Shown one piece after another: positions 24,616 to 33,358 of a stretch of 64,000 nucleotides of DNA. Under the pieces are notes generated by a model. That model saw nothing but the letters and a program-made list of their open reading frames with translations. It made no database searches and was not told the DNA's origin. Both the position numbers and the translations under genes were made by a program. The stretch spans positions 1,042,349-1,106,348 of the forward strand of contig NZ_JAZHBO010000001.1 of NCBI RefSeq assembly GCF_036541335.1, read 5' to 3'. The first letter of the stretch is position 1, and each line of letters begins with the position of its first letter. Source of the DNA: Aquilutibacter rugosus. GTDB lineage: Bacteria > Pseudomonadota > Gammaproteobacteria > Xanthomonadales > Xanthomonadaceae.

Positions 24616-25974
24616 TTAGGTAAGGATCAGTGTCGCCAGGCCCAGGAATCCCAAAAAGCCCATCGTGTCGGTGAGTGTGGTGAGCAGCACGCCACCGGCC
24701 AGCGCCGGATCAAAACCCATGCGTTTCAGGGCCAAGGGCACCAGCACGCCGCCGGCAGCAGACGTGAGCACGTTGAACAGTAATGCGCAACCGATCACCA
24801 GCGACAGCATGGGCTGATGGAACCAGATCAGTACGATCACACCGAGAAACACGCCTAGAGCCAGTCCGTTGATCAGCGCGACAGACAACTCCTTGCGTAG
24901 CAGGAACCAAACGTTGGATGCGCCGATCTGACCTAGCGCCAGACCGCGAACCATCAGTGTCAGTACCTGCGTACCGGAGTTGCCGCCCATACCGGCCACA
25001 ATCGGCATCAGCACAGCGAGAGCAACGATTTTTTCGATCGTGGGCGAGAACTGATCAACCACCGATGCCGCCAAAAAGGCAGTGCCGAGATTGACGGTCA
25101 ACCAGATCAGACGACGGCGGAACGCCTTATGAACCGGCGAGAACATATCTTCGTCTTCATCGAGACCCGCTGCGCTCAAAGCCTGGTGTTCGGCTTCTTC
25201 GCGGATGATGTCCACCACGTCATCGATGGTGATCCGGCCGAGCAGGACGTTGCCGTCGTCAACAACCGGCGCCGACACCCAGTCATGGTCGGAGAACTGG
25301 CGGGCAACTTCGGTCGAGGACTCATTGACGTCGATAGCCGGCTGCGCATCGTCAATCAGCTTGTTGATGGGCGTATTGGGATCCGAGGTCAGCAGCGAAG
25401 CGACCGAGATACGGCCCATGTACTGGTGACGCTTGGAGACCACGAACAGGTAGTCGGTATGATCCGGCAGTTCGCCGCGCAGACGCAGATAGCGCAGCAC
25501 TACATCAATGGTGGTGTCGGCGCGAACCGTCACCACGTCCGGATTCATCAGGCGGCCGGCCGTGTCTTCGTCGTAGGAGAGTACTTGCTCCAGACGTTCG
25601 CGGTCATCACGGTCCATGGAGCGGACCACCTCGTTGATGACGGCGTCGGGCAGATCCTCGACCAGATCGGCAAGGTCATCAATATCGAGATCTTCGACGG
25701 CGGCGACCAGTTCGTCCTGGTCCATGTCGGCGATCAGGCCCTCACGAACCTCATCACCTACGTGTAGCAGAACCTCACCGTCGTCCTCAGGGTCGACCAG
25801 GCCCCACAGCACGTTGCGCTTGTGCGGCGGCATGGATTCGAGCAGGTTGCCGATTTCCGCCGGCGACAGGGTCTGCACCATGCGCTTGACCGGGCCAAGG
25901 CGGCCGCTGTCGATTGCGTCCGAAAGCAGACGCAACTGGCGTGCGGTTTTGTCCTGGCGGATCATTTCGGCCAT
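24616..25974 (-). CDS. mgtE: MgtE-type magnesium transporter
   Basis: 452 residues from the ATG at 25974, which has a GAGG at seven-base spacing; an upstream in-frame TTG lacks this. Order of domains: N-terminal MgtE superhelical domain (LLESMPPHKRNVLWGLVDPEDDGEVL, quoted as LESMPPHKRNVLWGL), two CBS motifs (MNPDVVTVRADTTIDVVLRYL and GRISVASLLTSDPNTPINKL, here cited as MNPDVVTVRADTT), then about five transmembrane helices with the MPIVAGMGGNSGTQVLTL signature. The cytosolic domain senses Mg2+ and closes the channel. It is last in the ptsH/ptsI direction but has its own promoter. Confidence 0.97.
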   Translation of the reverse strand: MAEMIRQDKTARQLRLLSDAIDSGRLGPVKRMVQTLSPAEIGNLLESMPPHKRNVLWGLVDPEDDGEVLLHVGDEVREGLIADMDQDELVAAVEDLDIDDLADLVEDLPDAVINEVVRSMDRDDRERLEQVLSYDEDTAGRLMNPDVVTVRADTTIDVVLRYLRLRGELPDHTDYLFVVSKRHQYMGRISVASLLTSDPNTPINKLIDDAQPAIDVNESSTEVARQFSDHDWVSAPVVDDGNVLLGRITIDDVVDIIREEAEHQALSAAGLDEDEDMFSPVHKAFRRRLIWLTVNLGTAFLAASVVDQFSPTIEKIVALAVLMPIVAGMGGNSGTQVLTLMVRGLALGQIGASNVWFLLRKELSVALINGLALGVFLGVIVLIWFHQPMLSLVIGCALLFNVLTSAAGGVLVPLALKRMGFDPALAGGVLLTTLTDTMGFLGFLGLATLILT

Positions 25975-26000
25975 GCGGAGACCTCGGAGCAATTCGTACC

Positions 26001-26029
26001 ATTATCCCCTGATCGGTGCGAGCCGTGAA
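26001..26029 (-). promoter_or_regulatory. Predicted sigma70 promoter for mgtE
   Basis: Minus-strand -35 TTCACG (26029-26024), 17-bp spacer, -10 GATAAT (26006-26001). Transcription would begin about 20 nt before the mgtE ATG, leaving no room for a magnesium riboswitch. Confidence 0.5.
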
Positions 26030-26124
26030 CCCCTTTACTCATCAATTGATGCGAGGCCGTGACAACGCGTCATCGACTCATACAGACGGTGACGTCTGCG
26101 AGCCCACGCTTTACTGCTGCAGAA

Positions 26125-27840
26125 TCAGTCGGCGCGTTCGACCCAGCGTTCAATGGAACGCATGGAGCGGGCACGCAACAGGGCGGGAGCGGTTTGCATC
26201 AGTGCCCCCAGATCGGTCTCACGAATCCGCTTGCGTACACTGAGTAAAGTCGAAGGGTGTAGCGAGAACTCGCGCAGTCCCAAGGCTAGCAACAGACGCG
26301 TGAACTGCGTATCGCCGGCCATTTCGCCGCAAACGCTCAAGGGACGCCGGTTGCGGTCGGCCAGCGTAATGCAATGGTGCAAAAGGCGCAGAACGGCCGG
26401 ATGCAATGGCGTCAGCATGGAGGCCAGGGCATCGTTGTTGCGATCAACGGCCAGCAGATACTGCACGAGATCGTTGGTGCCAATGGCCATAAAGTCTACA
26501 TCGCGCACAAACGTAGACAGTGCGATTGCGGCCGAGGGGACTTCGATCATGGCTCCGAGCGGCACGGTGTCGGCAACGGCATGGCCTTCGGCCTTGAGGG
26601 CGCGGTGCACACGGCGCACTTCGCGACGCATGAACATGACTTCCTCGCGGGAGGAGATCATTGGAGTGAGAATCCGCAATGGGCCATAACCGCTGGCTCG
26701 AAGCAGGGCGCGCAGCTGCGTCTCGAGGATGCCCCTGCGGGACATGCTCAAGCGGATACCGCGCAGACCCAGGGCCGGATTGGGTTCGTTGCGTAAGGCC
26801 AGGCCGGTGCGATCGGCCTTGTCGGCGCCAAGATCCAAGGTGCGGACCGTGACCGGACGACCCGCCATGCCCAGCACGACATCGCGGTAGGCGCGGAACT
26901 GCTCGTCTTCGGTAGGTAATTCATTGCGTTGCAGGAACAGAAATTCCGTGCGGTACAAGCCGATGCCGGTGGCGCCCTGAGCGTGCGATTCGGTGACGTC
27001 TTCGGGCGACTCGGCATTGGCAGAGAGGCGAATCTCGACGTCATCGAGCGTGCGTGTAGGGACGCGACGAAGGCGATGCAGTTGTTTCTGCTCGCGCGCA
27101 TAGGCGGCTTCGCGGGAGCGGTGATGCTTGAGGTCGGCGGCGTTGGGCTCCAGGATCACGAGGCCACTGGCGCCGTCGATAATTAGCGCATCGCCATCGT
27201 TGATCTTAGGTAAAATGCCGGGCGTCGAGACGATTAGCGGCAGGTGCGAGGAACGGGCTAGGATCGCCGAGTGTGACAGCGCGCTGCCTTGCGTCGTGAC
27301 GACTGCAATCACGCCTTGCTCAAGCAATTGCGGAATCTCAGCAGGCGCAATGTTCTCGGCAACTAGAATTTCGCCGGTCTTGCCTTCGATAAGGTGCGTA
27401 TCGCGGTGCAGGGCGGCATGAATACGACCGATGACCTGGTCAATATCATCCACCCGCGCGCGCAAGTAGGGATCGTCCATGGCCGCAAACACTTGCGTGA
27501 CCTTGTCGCGCTGCAGTCGCAGGGCATAGTCGGCCATGATGTGGCGGGTTCGAATCAGCCGGTCCAGGCTGGCGAGCAGCTCCGGATCATCAAGCATGAG
27601 CGCATGCAGATCCAGAAACTCGCCCATTTCCTTGATCAGAGCGCCGGTCAGGCGGGCGCGCAGATCATCCATTTCCTTTTTAACAAAGGCGATGGCCTCG
27701 TGCAGGCGAGTGATCTCTGCCTCGACCTGTGAGGGATCAATATGGGTCTCTTCGACATCCAGGGCGTGCGGCAGTCGCACGCGCGCGCGGCCAAGCGCCG
27801 TTCCGCGTGAAGCACCGATACCCTGAAATTCGTAGCGCAT
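26125..27840 (-). CDS. ptsI: PTS enzyme I (phosphoenolpyruvate-protein phosphotransferase)
   Basis: 571 residues, like E. coli EI (575). Transfers phosphate from PEP to HPr. The N-terminal HPr-binding domain is followed by the phosphohistidine region GSALSHSAILARSSHLPLIV, slightly diverged from the TSH motif in E. coli. The PEP-binding TIM barrel includes DLGADKADR, MIEVPSAAI, the FMAIGTNDLVQYLLAVDR segment (cited as AIGTNDLVQYLLA) and the active-site Cys in SVCGEMAGD. It is 11 bp from ptsH. No sugar permease is in the window. Confidence 0.96.
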   Translation of the reverse strand: MRYEFQGIGASRGTALGRARVRLPHALDVEETHIDPSQVEAEITRLHEAIAFVKKEMDDLRARLTGALIKEMGEFLDLHALMLDDPELLASLDRLIRTRHIMADYALRLQRDKVTQVFAAMDDPYLRARVDDIDQVIGRIHAALHRDTHLIEGKTGEILVAENIAPAEIPQLLEQGVIAVVTTQGSALSHSAILARSSHLPLIVSTPGILPKINDGDALIIDGASGLVILEPNAADLKHHRSREAAYAREQKQLHRLRRVPTRTLDDVEIRLSANAESPEDVTESHAQGATGIGLYRTEFLFLQRNELPTEDEQFRAYRDVVLGMAGRPVTVRTLDLGADKADRTGLALRNEPNPALGLRGIRLSMSRRGILETQLRALLRASGYGPLRILTPMISSREEVMFMRREVRRVHRALKAEGHAVADTVPLGAMIEVPSAAIALSTFVRDVDFMAIGTNDLVQYLLAVDRNNDALASMLTPLHPAVLRLLHHCITLADRNRRPLSVCGEMAGDTQFTRLLLALGLREFSLHPSTLLSVRKRIRETDLGALMQTAPALLRARSMRSIERWVERAD

Positions 27841-27851
27841 CCGTCAGTCCG

Positions 27852-28121
27852 TCACTGTTCTTCGTCAAACTTGCGGTTGAACAGATCCGCAACGGCGGCC
27901 GAGACCTCGTGTTCATCGGGGCCATCGGCGCGGAACAGAACCTCGGTGCCCAGACCGGCCGCCAGCAACATGACACCCATGATGCTTTTGGCGTTGACCT
28001 CACGCCCTTTGGCGATGAGTGTGCAGGCACTCTGTGCCGGTGCCAGCAGCTGAACCAGCTTAGCCGTGGCGCGGGCATGCAGCCCCAGCTGGTTGGAAAC
28101 GGTGAGTTTGGTTTCGATCAT
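27852..28121 (-). CDS. ptsH: Phosphocarrier protein HPr
   Basis: 89 residues. His15 sits in NQLGLHARATAKL, the site phosphorylated by EI, and Ser46 is in NAKSIMGVMLLAA, the site acted on by HPr kinase, which is encoded nearby. Nine bases separate it from the EIIA gene and 11 from ptsI, so this is one transcription unit with EIIA-ptsH-ptsI. Confidence 0.98.
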   Translation of the reverse strand: MIETKLTVSNQLGLHARATAKLVQLLAPAQSACTLIAKGREVNAKSIMGVMLLAAGLGTEVLFRADGPDEHEVSAAVADLFNRKFDEEQ

Positions 28122-28130
28122 TCAGCGTTC

Positions 28131-28523
28131 CTATGCGTCATCCAGGACAATTCCAATTCTTCCGCCCTGCGCGGCCATGGCCTGCAGGCCCTCTAAATCC
28201 AGTTCCGGGTAGTTGAGCACCCGCAACAGCATGGGCAGATTGAGTGCGGACACACGCCGGCAGCGCGTACTGATCTGCTGCAGCTGACGGGCCACGTTGC
28301 TCGGAGTGGAGCCATACAGATCCACCAGCAACAGGACGCCGTCGCCCTGATCGACCTTGCGCATGGCCGCAGAAGCCAGCGGCAGCATTTGCTCGGCAGT
28401 GCCGTCATAACCGATCTCCACCGCGCCAACCGGCAGCGGCAGATTAGGGAACATACGTTGGACGACCTGGAGGAGGGCGGGCCCCACCCCGGGGTGCGTC
28501 ACCATCAGAACACCGACACTCAT
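28131..28523 (-). CDS. PTS EIIA component of the mannose/fructose family
   Basis: 130 residues, an isolated EIIA domain. The active His10 is in GVLMVTHPGVGPALL, and GDGVLLLVDLYGSTPSNVAR matches the family's LTDLxGGTP motif in diverged form (YGSTP). With HPr and EI it forms a phosphorelay, but no EIIB/EIIC/EIID genes follow. In betaproteobacteria and xanthomonads such solo EIIA-Man proteins are thought to be regulatory. Located between rapZ and ptsH. Confidence 0.9.
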   Translation of the reverse strand: MSVGVLMVTHPGVGPALLQVVQRMFPNLPLPVGAVEIGYDGTAEQMLPLASAAMRKVDQGDGVLLLVDLYGSTPSNVARQLQQISTRCRRVSALNLPMLLRVLNYPELDLEGLQAMAAQGGRIGIVLDDA

Positions 28524-28569
28524 TACAAAAACGATAACAGGTAATTATGGAAATCCGATGGCGAAGTGA

Positions 28570-29457
28570 TCATTCAATTTCGCGGTGATTCACTGCCACG
28601 TCCGGCCAGTGCCTGTCGCGGGCCCAGGCCGCAAAATGTTCGGCCAGATAAACCGAGCGGTGTTTGCCGCCGCTGCAGCCGAACGCCACCGTGATGTAAC
28701 TGCGCGTGGAGTCGCGGGCCAAACGCGGCAGCCACGAATCCAGCAAGTCGCGGACCTGCTGTGTAAACAGTTGGACCTCGTCCTGCGCATTGAGATATTC
28801 AATAACACGCGGATCGCGACCGGTCATTGCGCGCAACTCCGGATCCCAGTGCGGATTGCTCAGGCCGCGGGCATCGAATACGAAATCGGCCTCGCCCGGA
28901 ATGCCGTGACGGTAGGCGAAGGATTCGAACAGCAAGGTGACGTTGCCCACCTCGTTGGAGCTGAAATGCGAGAGCAGATCGCGCCGCAGGCGATGCACGT
29001 TGTGGTGGCTCGTGTCCAGCACCATGTCGGCGATCTCACGAACCGGTGCCAGCATGCGGGCCTCTTCGCGAATGGCGTCGAGTAGCGGCAGGCCGCTGTT
29101 GCTGAGCGGATGGCGACGGCGGGTGTCGGCAAAGCGCTGGAGCAGCACCTGCTCGCTGCAGTCGAAAAACACAACGCGCATGTCCAGATCGCCGGTGCGC
29201 AGTTCCTGCAGGGATTGCGCCAGATTGCGTGACTGGCCATAGCGACTGCGGGCATCAATGCCCACGGCGAGCGAGGTCGTGCGGGTGAGATCCTCGTTAT
29301 CGAATGTGGACAGAAACGCAGGCAGTAATTCGGCCGGCAGGTTGTCGACGCAGTAGTAGCCAAGGTCCTCGAAGGTGCGCAGTGCAACGGACTTGCCGGC
29401 ACCGGATAAGCCACTGATCACCACTAGCTTCTGCAGGCCGGTCGCCGAAGTACTCAT
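28570..29457 (-). CDS. rapZ: RapZ, RNase adapter / nucleotide-binding regulator
   Basis: 295 residues. Walker A GLSGAGKS at 16-23, followed by TFEDLGYYCVDNLPAELLP; the second nucleotide motif DTSHHNVHRLRRDL and the C-terminal FGCSGGKHRSVYLAEHFA are diagnostic. In E. coli RapZ controls glmS via small RNAs GlmY/GlmZ and RNase E, and binds glucosamine 6-phosphate. Its start overlaps the hprK stop by 4 bp (ATGA), so synthesis is coupled. Confidence 0.97.
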   Translation of the reverse strand: MSTSATGLQKLVVISGLSGAGKSVALRTFEDLGYYCVDNLPAELLPAFLSTFDNEDLTRTTSLAVGIDARSRYGQSRNLAQSLQELRTGDLDMRVVFFDCSEQVLLQRFADTRRRHPLSNSGLPLLDAIREEARMLAPVREIADMVLDTSHHNVHRLRRDLLSHFSSNEVGNVTLLFESFAYRHGIPGEADFVFDARGLSNPHWDPELRAMTGRDPRVIEYLNAQDEVQLFTQQVRDLLDSWLPRLARDSTRSYITVAFGCSGGKHRSVYLAEHFAAWARDRHWPDVAVNHREIE

Positions 29458-30413
29458 GCCCGATTGTCCTTGAGCAGTTGCGAGTGACGCGCGACGAACG
29501 CAATTGCAGGATTGATACCCTTCATGCGCAGGGCGTGCAGTCTGGCCGCCGATTCGGTCAGAACCGCCAGATTGCGGCCGGGCATCACGGGCAGGGTAAT
29601 CATCGGTACGTCGAGCTCGAGGATGCGGCGCGTGGCATTGTCACCGATCAGTCGCTCCATACCGGCGGCCGGTACCTCGGTCGTTGGCTTGGCCAAGTGC
29701 ACGATCAGTCGCAGGTACTTGTTCTTCTTGACCGAGGTATCACCGAACATCTGGCGGATATTGAGCACCCCTAAGCCGCGCACTTCGATCAGGTCCTGCA
29801 GCATTTCAGGGCAGGTGCCATCCAGCACATCGGGTGCAATCTGGGTGAATTCCGGCATGTCGTCGGCAACCAGGCGATGACCGCGCGTGATAAGCTCCAG
29901 CGCCAGCTCGCTCTTGCCGGAGCCGGACTCGCCGGTAATCAATACACCGATCGAATGAATCTCCATGAAGACACCATGCAGGCTGATGCGCGGTGCCAGC
30001 TCGCGCGCCAACCGATACTGCAGTTGATTGAGCAGCTCATGACCGCGCTGGCTTGAGACCCACAAAGGAGTGTTGGATTCCTCGGCCGCCTCCACCAGGT
30101 CCGAAGGCGCGACCTGATTCTTGGAGATGATCAGTGCAGCCGGCTCGAAATGGATGATTTTCTGGATGGTCTCCCAGCGTTGGCGCGAATCCAGACTGTC
30201 GAGCCACGCCAGTTCCTCGGTGCCCAGGATCTGGACCCGATTGGGATAGATGATATTGAGGTACCCCGCCAGCGACGGCCGACGCGATTTGGAGTCGGTG
30301 GACTCAATGATGCGGAACGCACCGGAGCGCCCTGCTGCCCAAACTAACTGCAGGCGCTCCTTTTGCCGTTCGAAGATTTCGCCGGCAGTGACGCTGGCAT
30401 GAAACTCACTCAT
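29454..30413 (-). CDS. hprK: HPr kinase/phosphorylase
   Basis: Phosphorylates or dephosphorylates HPr at Ser46. 319 residues. Walker A GESGSGKS at 161-168, His in LHGVFMEIHSIG, the EVRGLGVLNIRQMFG signature and the C-terminal GRNLAVLTESAARLHALRMKG (cited as GRNLAVLTESAA). It overlaps rapZ by 4 bp. The gene normally found between hpf and hprK in relatives, ptsN (EIIA-Ntr), is absent: only 65 bp separate hprK from hpf. Confidence 0.97.
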   Translation of the reverse strand: MSEFHASVTAGEIFERQKERLQLVWAAGRSGAFRIIESTDSKSRRPSLAGYLNIIYPNRVQILGTEELAWLDSLDSRQRWETIQKIIHFEPAALIISKNQVAPSDLVEAAEESNTPLWVSSQRGHELLNQLQYRLARELAPRISLHGVFMEIHSIGVLITGESGSGKSELALELITRGHRLVADDMPEFTQIAPDVLDGTCPEMLQDLIEVRGLGVLNIRQMFGDTSVKKNKYLRLIVHLAKPTTEVPAAGMERLIGDNATRRILELDVPMITLPVMPGRNLAVLTESAARLHALRMKGINPAIAFVARHSQLLKDNRA

Positions 30414-30478
30414 AGAAGGGTCACAATCCGATCGCGGCGTGTGACCCTCATTCTACCGATGAAACTGCAGTTCGGGAA

Positions 30479-30805
30479 CTACAAATCAATGGCGCGGCCG
30501 AGACCCTCACTGCGACGGGAAATGTCGAGCTGCTTTTCCTTATGTTTAATGATCAGCCGATCGAGCTTGTCTGCAAGCAAATCAATGGCAGCGTACAGAT
30601 CCTGACCCTCGGAATCGGCATGAAAATCCTTGCCGGCGATATGGAGGTTGGATTCGGCCTTTTGCAGTTGCTTGTCCACACGCAGTTCAACGCGGGCGCT
30701 GAGCAATTTATCGGAATGCCTCTTGAGTCGCTCGAACTTGGAGTTGACGTAGTCGCGAATCGCATCTGTTACATCGATGCCGCTGCCATGAATATCCAGA
30801 CGCAT
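30479..30805 (-). CDS. hpf: Short-form ribosome hibernation promoting factor
   Basis: 108 residues, the short HPF/YhbH type. It starts MRLDIHGSGIDVTDAIRDYV and has the basic, strand-rich fold, with LRVDKQLQKAESNLHIAGKDF and DLYAAIDLLADKLDRLI (each cited in part). Short HPF drives 100S ribosome formation in stationary phase. Usually encoded just after rpoN; here a terminator separates it from lptB, so it has its own promoter in the 114-bp gap. Confidence 0.96.
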   Translation of the reverse strand: MRLDIHGSGIDVTDAIRDYVNSKFERLKRHSDKLLSARVELRVDKQLQKAESNLHIAGKDFHADSEGQDLYAAIDLLADKLDRLIIKHKEKQLDISRRSEGLGRAIDL

Positions 30806-30856
30806 GAGCTACTCCTGTTCGGTTGTGGACACACTTACAGAATGGCACTTCAGTAC

Positions 30857-30893
30857 AAAAAAACAAGCCCCGCCGAAGAGGAATCGGCAGGGC
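30857..30893 (-). terminator. Rho-independent terminator after lptB
   Basis: Ten-bp stem 30884-30893 / 30867-30876 with one G-U pair, 7-nt loop, then seven consecutive U's (complement of 30863-30857). It closes the kdsD-to-lptB run. Confidence 0.88.
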
Positions 30894-30919
30894 GGAGTTC
30901 AGCCGCATTGTGAGCGGGC

Positions 30920-31639
30920 TTACAGGCGGAAGGTTTCGCCCAGATACACACGGCGCACATCGGGATTGGCCAGCAGCGAATCCGGTGAACCCTGTGCCAG
31001 GACCAGGCCTTCGGACAAAATGTATGCGCGATCACAGATGCCCAGCGTTTCGCGCACGTTGTGGTCGGTAATCAGTACGCCAATGCCGCGATTCTTGAGA
31101 TGCGTAATAATGCGCTGAATTTCACCGATGGAAATGGGATCCACACCGGCGAAGGGTTCATCGAGCAGCATCAGACGCGGCTTGCCGGCCAGTGCGCGGG
31201 CAATTTCAACACGACGACGTTCACCGCCGGACAGCGACGCACCCGCCTGATCTGCGACATGAATAATCTGCAGTTCCTCGAGCAGTTCGTTGAGCTCACG
31301 ATCACGTCCTGCGGCATCGAGATCATCTCGCAGTTCCAGCACCAGACGGATGTTGTCGCGCACACTGAGCTTGCGGAATACCGACGGCTCCTGCGGCAGA
31401 TAACCGACACCGAACTTGGAGCGCATATACATGGGCTCGTTGCTGATGTCGTTGCCGTCGAGCACGATGCTGCCGGCATCGGCAGGCACCAGTCCGACAA
31501 TCATGTAGAAACAGGTGGTCTTGCCGGCACCGTTGGGGCCCAGCAGACCGACCACTTCGCCGGCATCCAGTGTCAGCCCGAAATCCTTGACGATTTCGCG
31601 GTTGCGATAGGACTTGCGCAATCCTTGTGCGACGAGCAT
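30920..31639 (-). CDS. lptB: LPS export ABC transporter ATPase
   Basis: Cytoplasmic ATPase of the LptB2FGC complex that pulls LPS from the inner membrane. 239 residues. Walker A GPNGAGKTT at 34-42, LSGGERRRVEIARALAG signature, and Walker B LMLLDEPFAGVDPISIG. ITDHNVRETLGICDRAYIL is typical. Three bases separate it from lptA. The usual downstream neighbour rpoN is missing. Confidence 0.98.
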   Translation of the reverse strand: MLVAQGLRKSYRNREIVKDFGLTLDAGEVVGLLGPNGAGKTTCFYMIVGLVPADAGSIVLDGNDISNEPMYMRSKFGVGYLPQEPSVFRKLSVRDNIRLVLELRDDLDAAGRDRELNELLEELQIIHVADQAGASLSGGERRRVEIARALAGKPRLMLLDEPFAGVDPISIGEIQRIITHLKNRGIGVLITDHNVRETLGICDRAYILSEGLVLAQGSPDSLLANPDVRRVYLGETFRL

Positions 31640-31642
31640 GCC

Positions 31643-32161
31643 TTAGCCTCCGCGATTGCTCTTGGGAACGAACCGCATCTTGACGCGGCCGCCGGTGCTC
31701 GATGCCTGCGACACAAAACGGCCGGTGGACATGTTGTAGGTGGCCGACGGGGCAGACAGGTTCCCGCTCGGTTGCGAAATGCGAACGTTACCGGTCAGCA
31801 CCACGATATCGGTGTTCAAGTTGTAGTCCGCTTGCGATGCGTTGACGGTCAGCGGATCGCCGTTGTCCTGCGTTTGCTGCAGACGAACGGGAGAGCCGGT
31901 CAGGATCACACGGCTGACATCGCCGTCGTTGGAGTAGACCGTGCCCTTGGACGAGTTGATCACCAGTGAGCCCTGCGTGATCACCACGTTACCCGTGACG
32001 ATGCTGGGCTTACCGGCGGCCTGTTCCATCACGCCGGCATCGGCGGAGATGTCGATGGGCTGATTGCGGTCCGACGAGCGTGCCCACGCCGAACCTGCCA
32101 GCAGCAGACCCGACAGTGCAACCGCAACGGCGGCGGTCTTGTTGATTGCCTTAACGGCCAT
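31643..32161 (-). CDS. lptA: LptA, periplasmic LPS bridge protein
   Basis: 172 residues with a signal peptide of about 27 (AVAVALSGLLLAGSAWA core and cleavage region). The jellyroll OstA-type domain includes SDRNQPIDISADAG, ASIVTGNVVITQG-like PSIVTGNVVITQGSLVI and GSPVRLQQTQDNGDP. LptA forms the beta-bridge joining LptC to LptD/E across the periplasm. The start overlaps the lptC stop by 11 bp. Confidence 0.95.
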   Translation of the reverse strand: MAVKAINKTAAVAVALSGLLLAGSAWARSSDRNQPIDISADAGVMEQAAGKPSIVTGNVVITQGSLVINSSKGTVYSNDGDVSRVILTGSPVRLQQTQDNGDPLTVNASQADYNLNTDIVVLTGNVRISQPSGNLSAPSATYNMSTGRFVSQASSTGGRVKMRFVPKSNRGG

Positions 32162-32720
32162 TATAGTGAGCCCTCATTGTTCTAAATGTCACGCGCTGGG
32201 TTTGCATTTCCGCTTCCAGCCCGTTCTGACCCGTGATTGTAAGTCCGGGTTGGTTAACCGTCGCCAAAACAGGGGCAACAGCCAGTTGTTTCTCGGGGAA
32301 TACGTTCAGCTGCTCGGTGCTGACCTTGAGCAGCTTGCCGTCGCGCGTTTTGGTGTTGGCCACCACCTTGCCGCGCAGGCGGATCTCCTGATTGTCGCTG
32401 CCGACCCAGGCGGTCTCGGAAATGACATCCCAAACGGCATAACCGCCCTTGGCGCTCGGCGGGATGCGGAACACCGGCGTTTTCAGGTCCAAGTGCTGAT
32501 CGAGTTCATCGCGTACTAGCGAGGGTGCGCGCACGGTGAATGCCTCTTGGCCGGTGGCATCGAGGGCCACCAGTTCGAAATCCGACAGCACGTAGTCGGG
32601 CAGTCCGCCGGTGGAGGTCACGGTCGTGTTGACCTTGCCGCGCGTCAGCAGGTTGTATGTGGCCGCAATGCCAAAGACAACCAGTAGCAATGTGACTAAG
32701 ACGCGCCAGTTGAATTTCAT
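32151..32720 (-). CDS. lptC: LptC, inner-membrane LPS transport protein
   Basis: 189 residues from the ATG at 32720; the longer frame overlaps kdsC and was rejected. One N-terminal membrane span (about 7-24, VLVTLLLVVFGIAATYNLL) precedes a periplasmic OstA-like domain (DYVLSDFELVALDATGQEAF, cited as DYVLSDFELVALDATG; later TPVFRIPPSAKGGYAVWDV, cited as PVFRIPPSAKG). It couples LptBFG to LptA. It overlaps kdsC by 4 bp at its start. Confidence 0.95.
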   Translation of the reverse strand: MKFNWRVLVTLLLVVFGIAATYNLLTRGKVNTTVTSTGGLPDYVLSDFELVALDATGQEAFTVRAPSLVRDELDQHLDLKTPVFRIPPSAKGGYAVWDVISETAWVGSDNQEIRLRGKVVANTKTRDGKLLKVSTEQLNVFPEKQLAVAPVLATVNQPGLTITGQNGLEAEMQTQRVTFRTMRAHYNGR

Positions 32721-33358
32721 GCCGATGCTCCGGTCGATTCGGGCACCACGAACGGCGCCACATGCGTCGGATCCACATTGCTGTCGGCTTGAACGATGCC
32801 ATTGAGCAATGTCTCGACTTGGCCCTGAGATTCGAGGATCAGATCGCACAGCTCGCGCGCGGCGCCGCGACCGGCCGGTAGGGTGGTGCGCCAAGTGGCG
32901 GCCTCTAAGGTCCAACGGTGGGCATCGGCCGGGGCTACCGACAGGCCGATCTCGCGCATGGCGCGCAGGTCCGGAACGTCGTCGCCCATAAAGGCCACCT
33001 GATCGAGCCCGATGCCCATTTCATCGGCCAGTTTGCGGACCGTCGCCAGTTTGTCCTTGGCGCCTAAATGCACTTGGGTGACACCCAGCTCGCGGGCGCG
33101 GCGTTCTACTACGGCCGAGACGCGTGCCGTAACGAAGGCCACTGTGACACCCGCACGCTGCAGCAGAACCAGGCCTTGGCCGTCGTGTGCATGAAAAGCC
33201 TTGAGCTCGTGGCCTTGGCTGTCAAAGATCAGGCGGCCATCGGTCAGGGTGCCGTCGACATCGAAGCAGGCCAGCCGGATGCGCGCGGCGCGATCCTTGA
33301 CAGCTTGGCTCATGTAGGCGTTGACGGTGGGGGAGAAATCGGAGTTCATGTCGTTCAT
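32717..33358 (-). CDS. kdsC: 3-deoxy-D-manno-octulosonate-8-phosphate phosphatase
   Basis: HAD-family phosphatase making Kdo. 213 residues. Catalytic FDVDGTLTDGRL supplies both Asp residues; AFVTARVSAVVERRA and FMGDDVPDLRAM are motifs II/IV. The C-terminus extends about 30 residues beyond the core (LNGIVQADSNVDPTHVAPF cited in part), a modest tail of unknown role. The start overlaps the kdsD stop by one base. Confidence 0.96.
   Translation of the reverse strand: MNDMNSDFSPTVNAYMSQAVKDRAARIRLACFDVDGTLTDGRLIFDSQGHELKAFHAHDGQGLVLLQRAGVTVAFVTARVSAVVERRARELGVTQVHLGAKDKLATVRKLADEMGIGLDQVAFMGDDVPDLRAMREIGLSVAPADAHRWTLEAATWRTTLPAGRGAARELCDLILESQGQVETLLNGIVQADSNVDPTHVAPFVVPESTGASA

Noticed and set aside
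25975..26124. Magnesium riboswitch before mgtE
   Set aside because: The promoter at 26001-26029 leaves only about a 20-nt leader, too short for an M-box.
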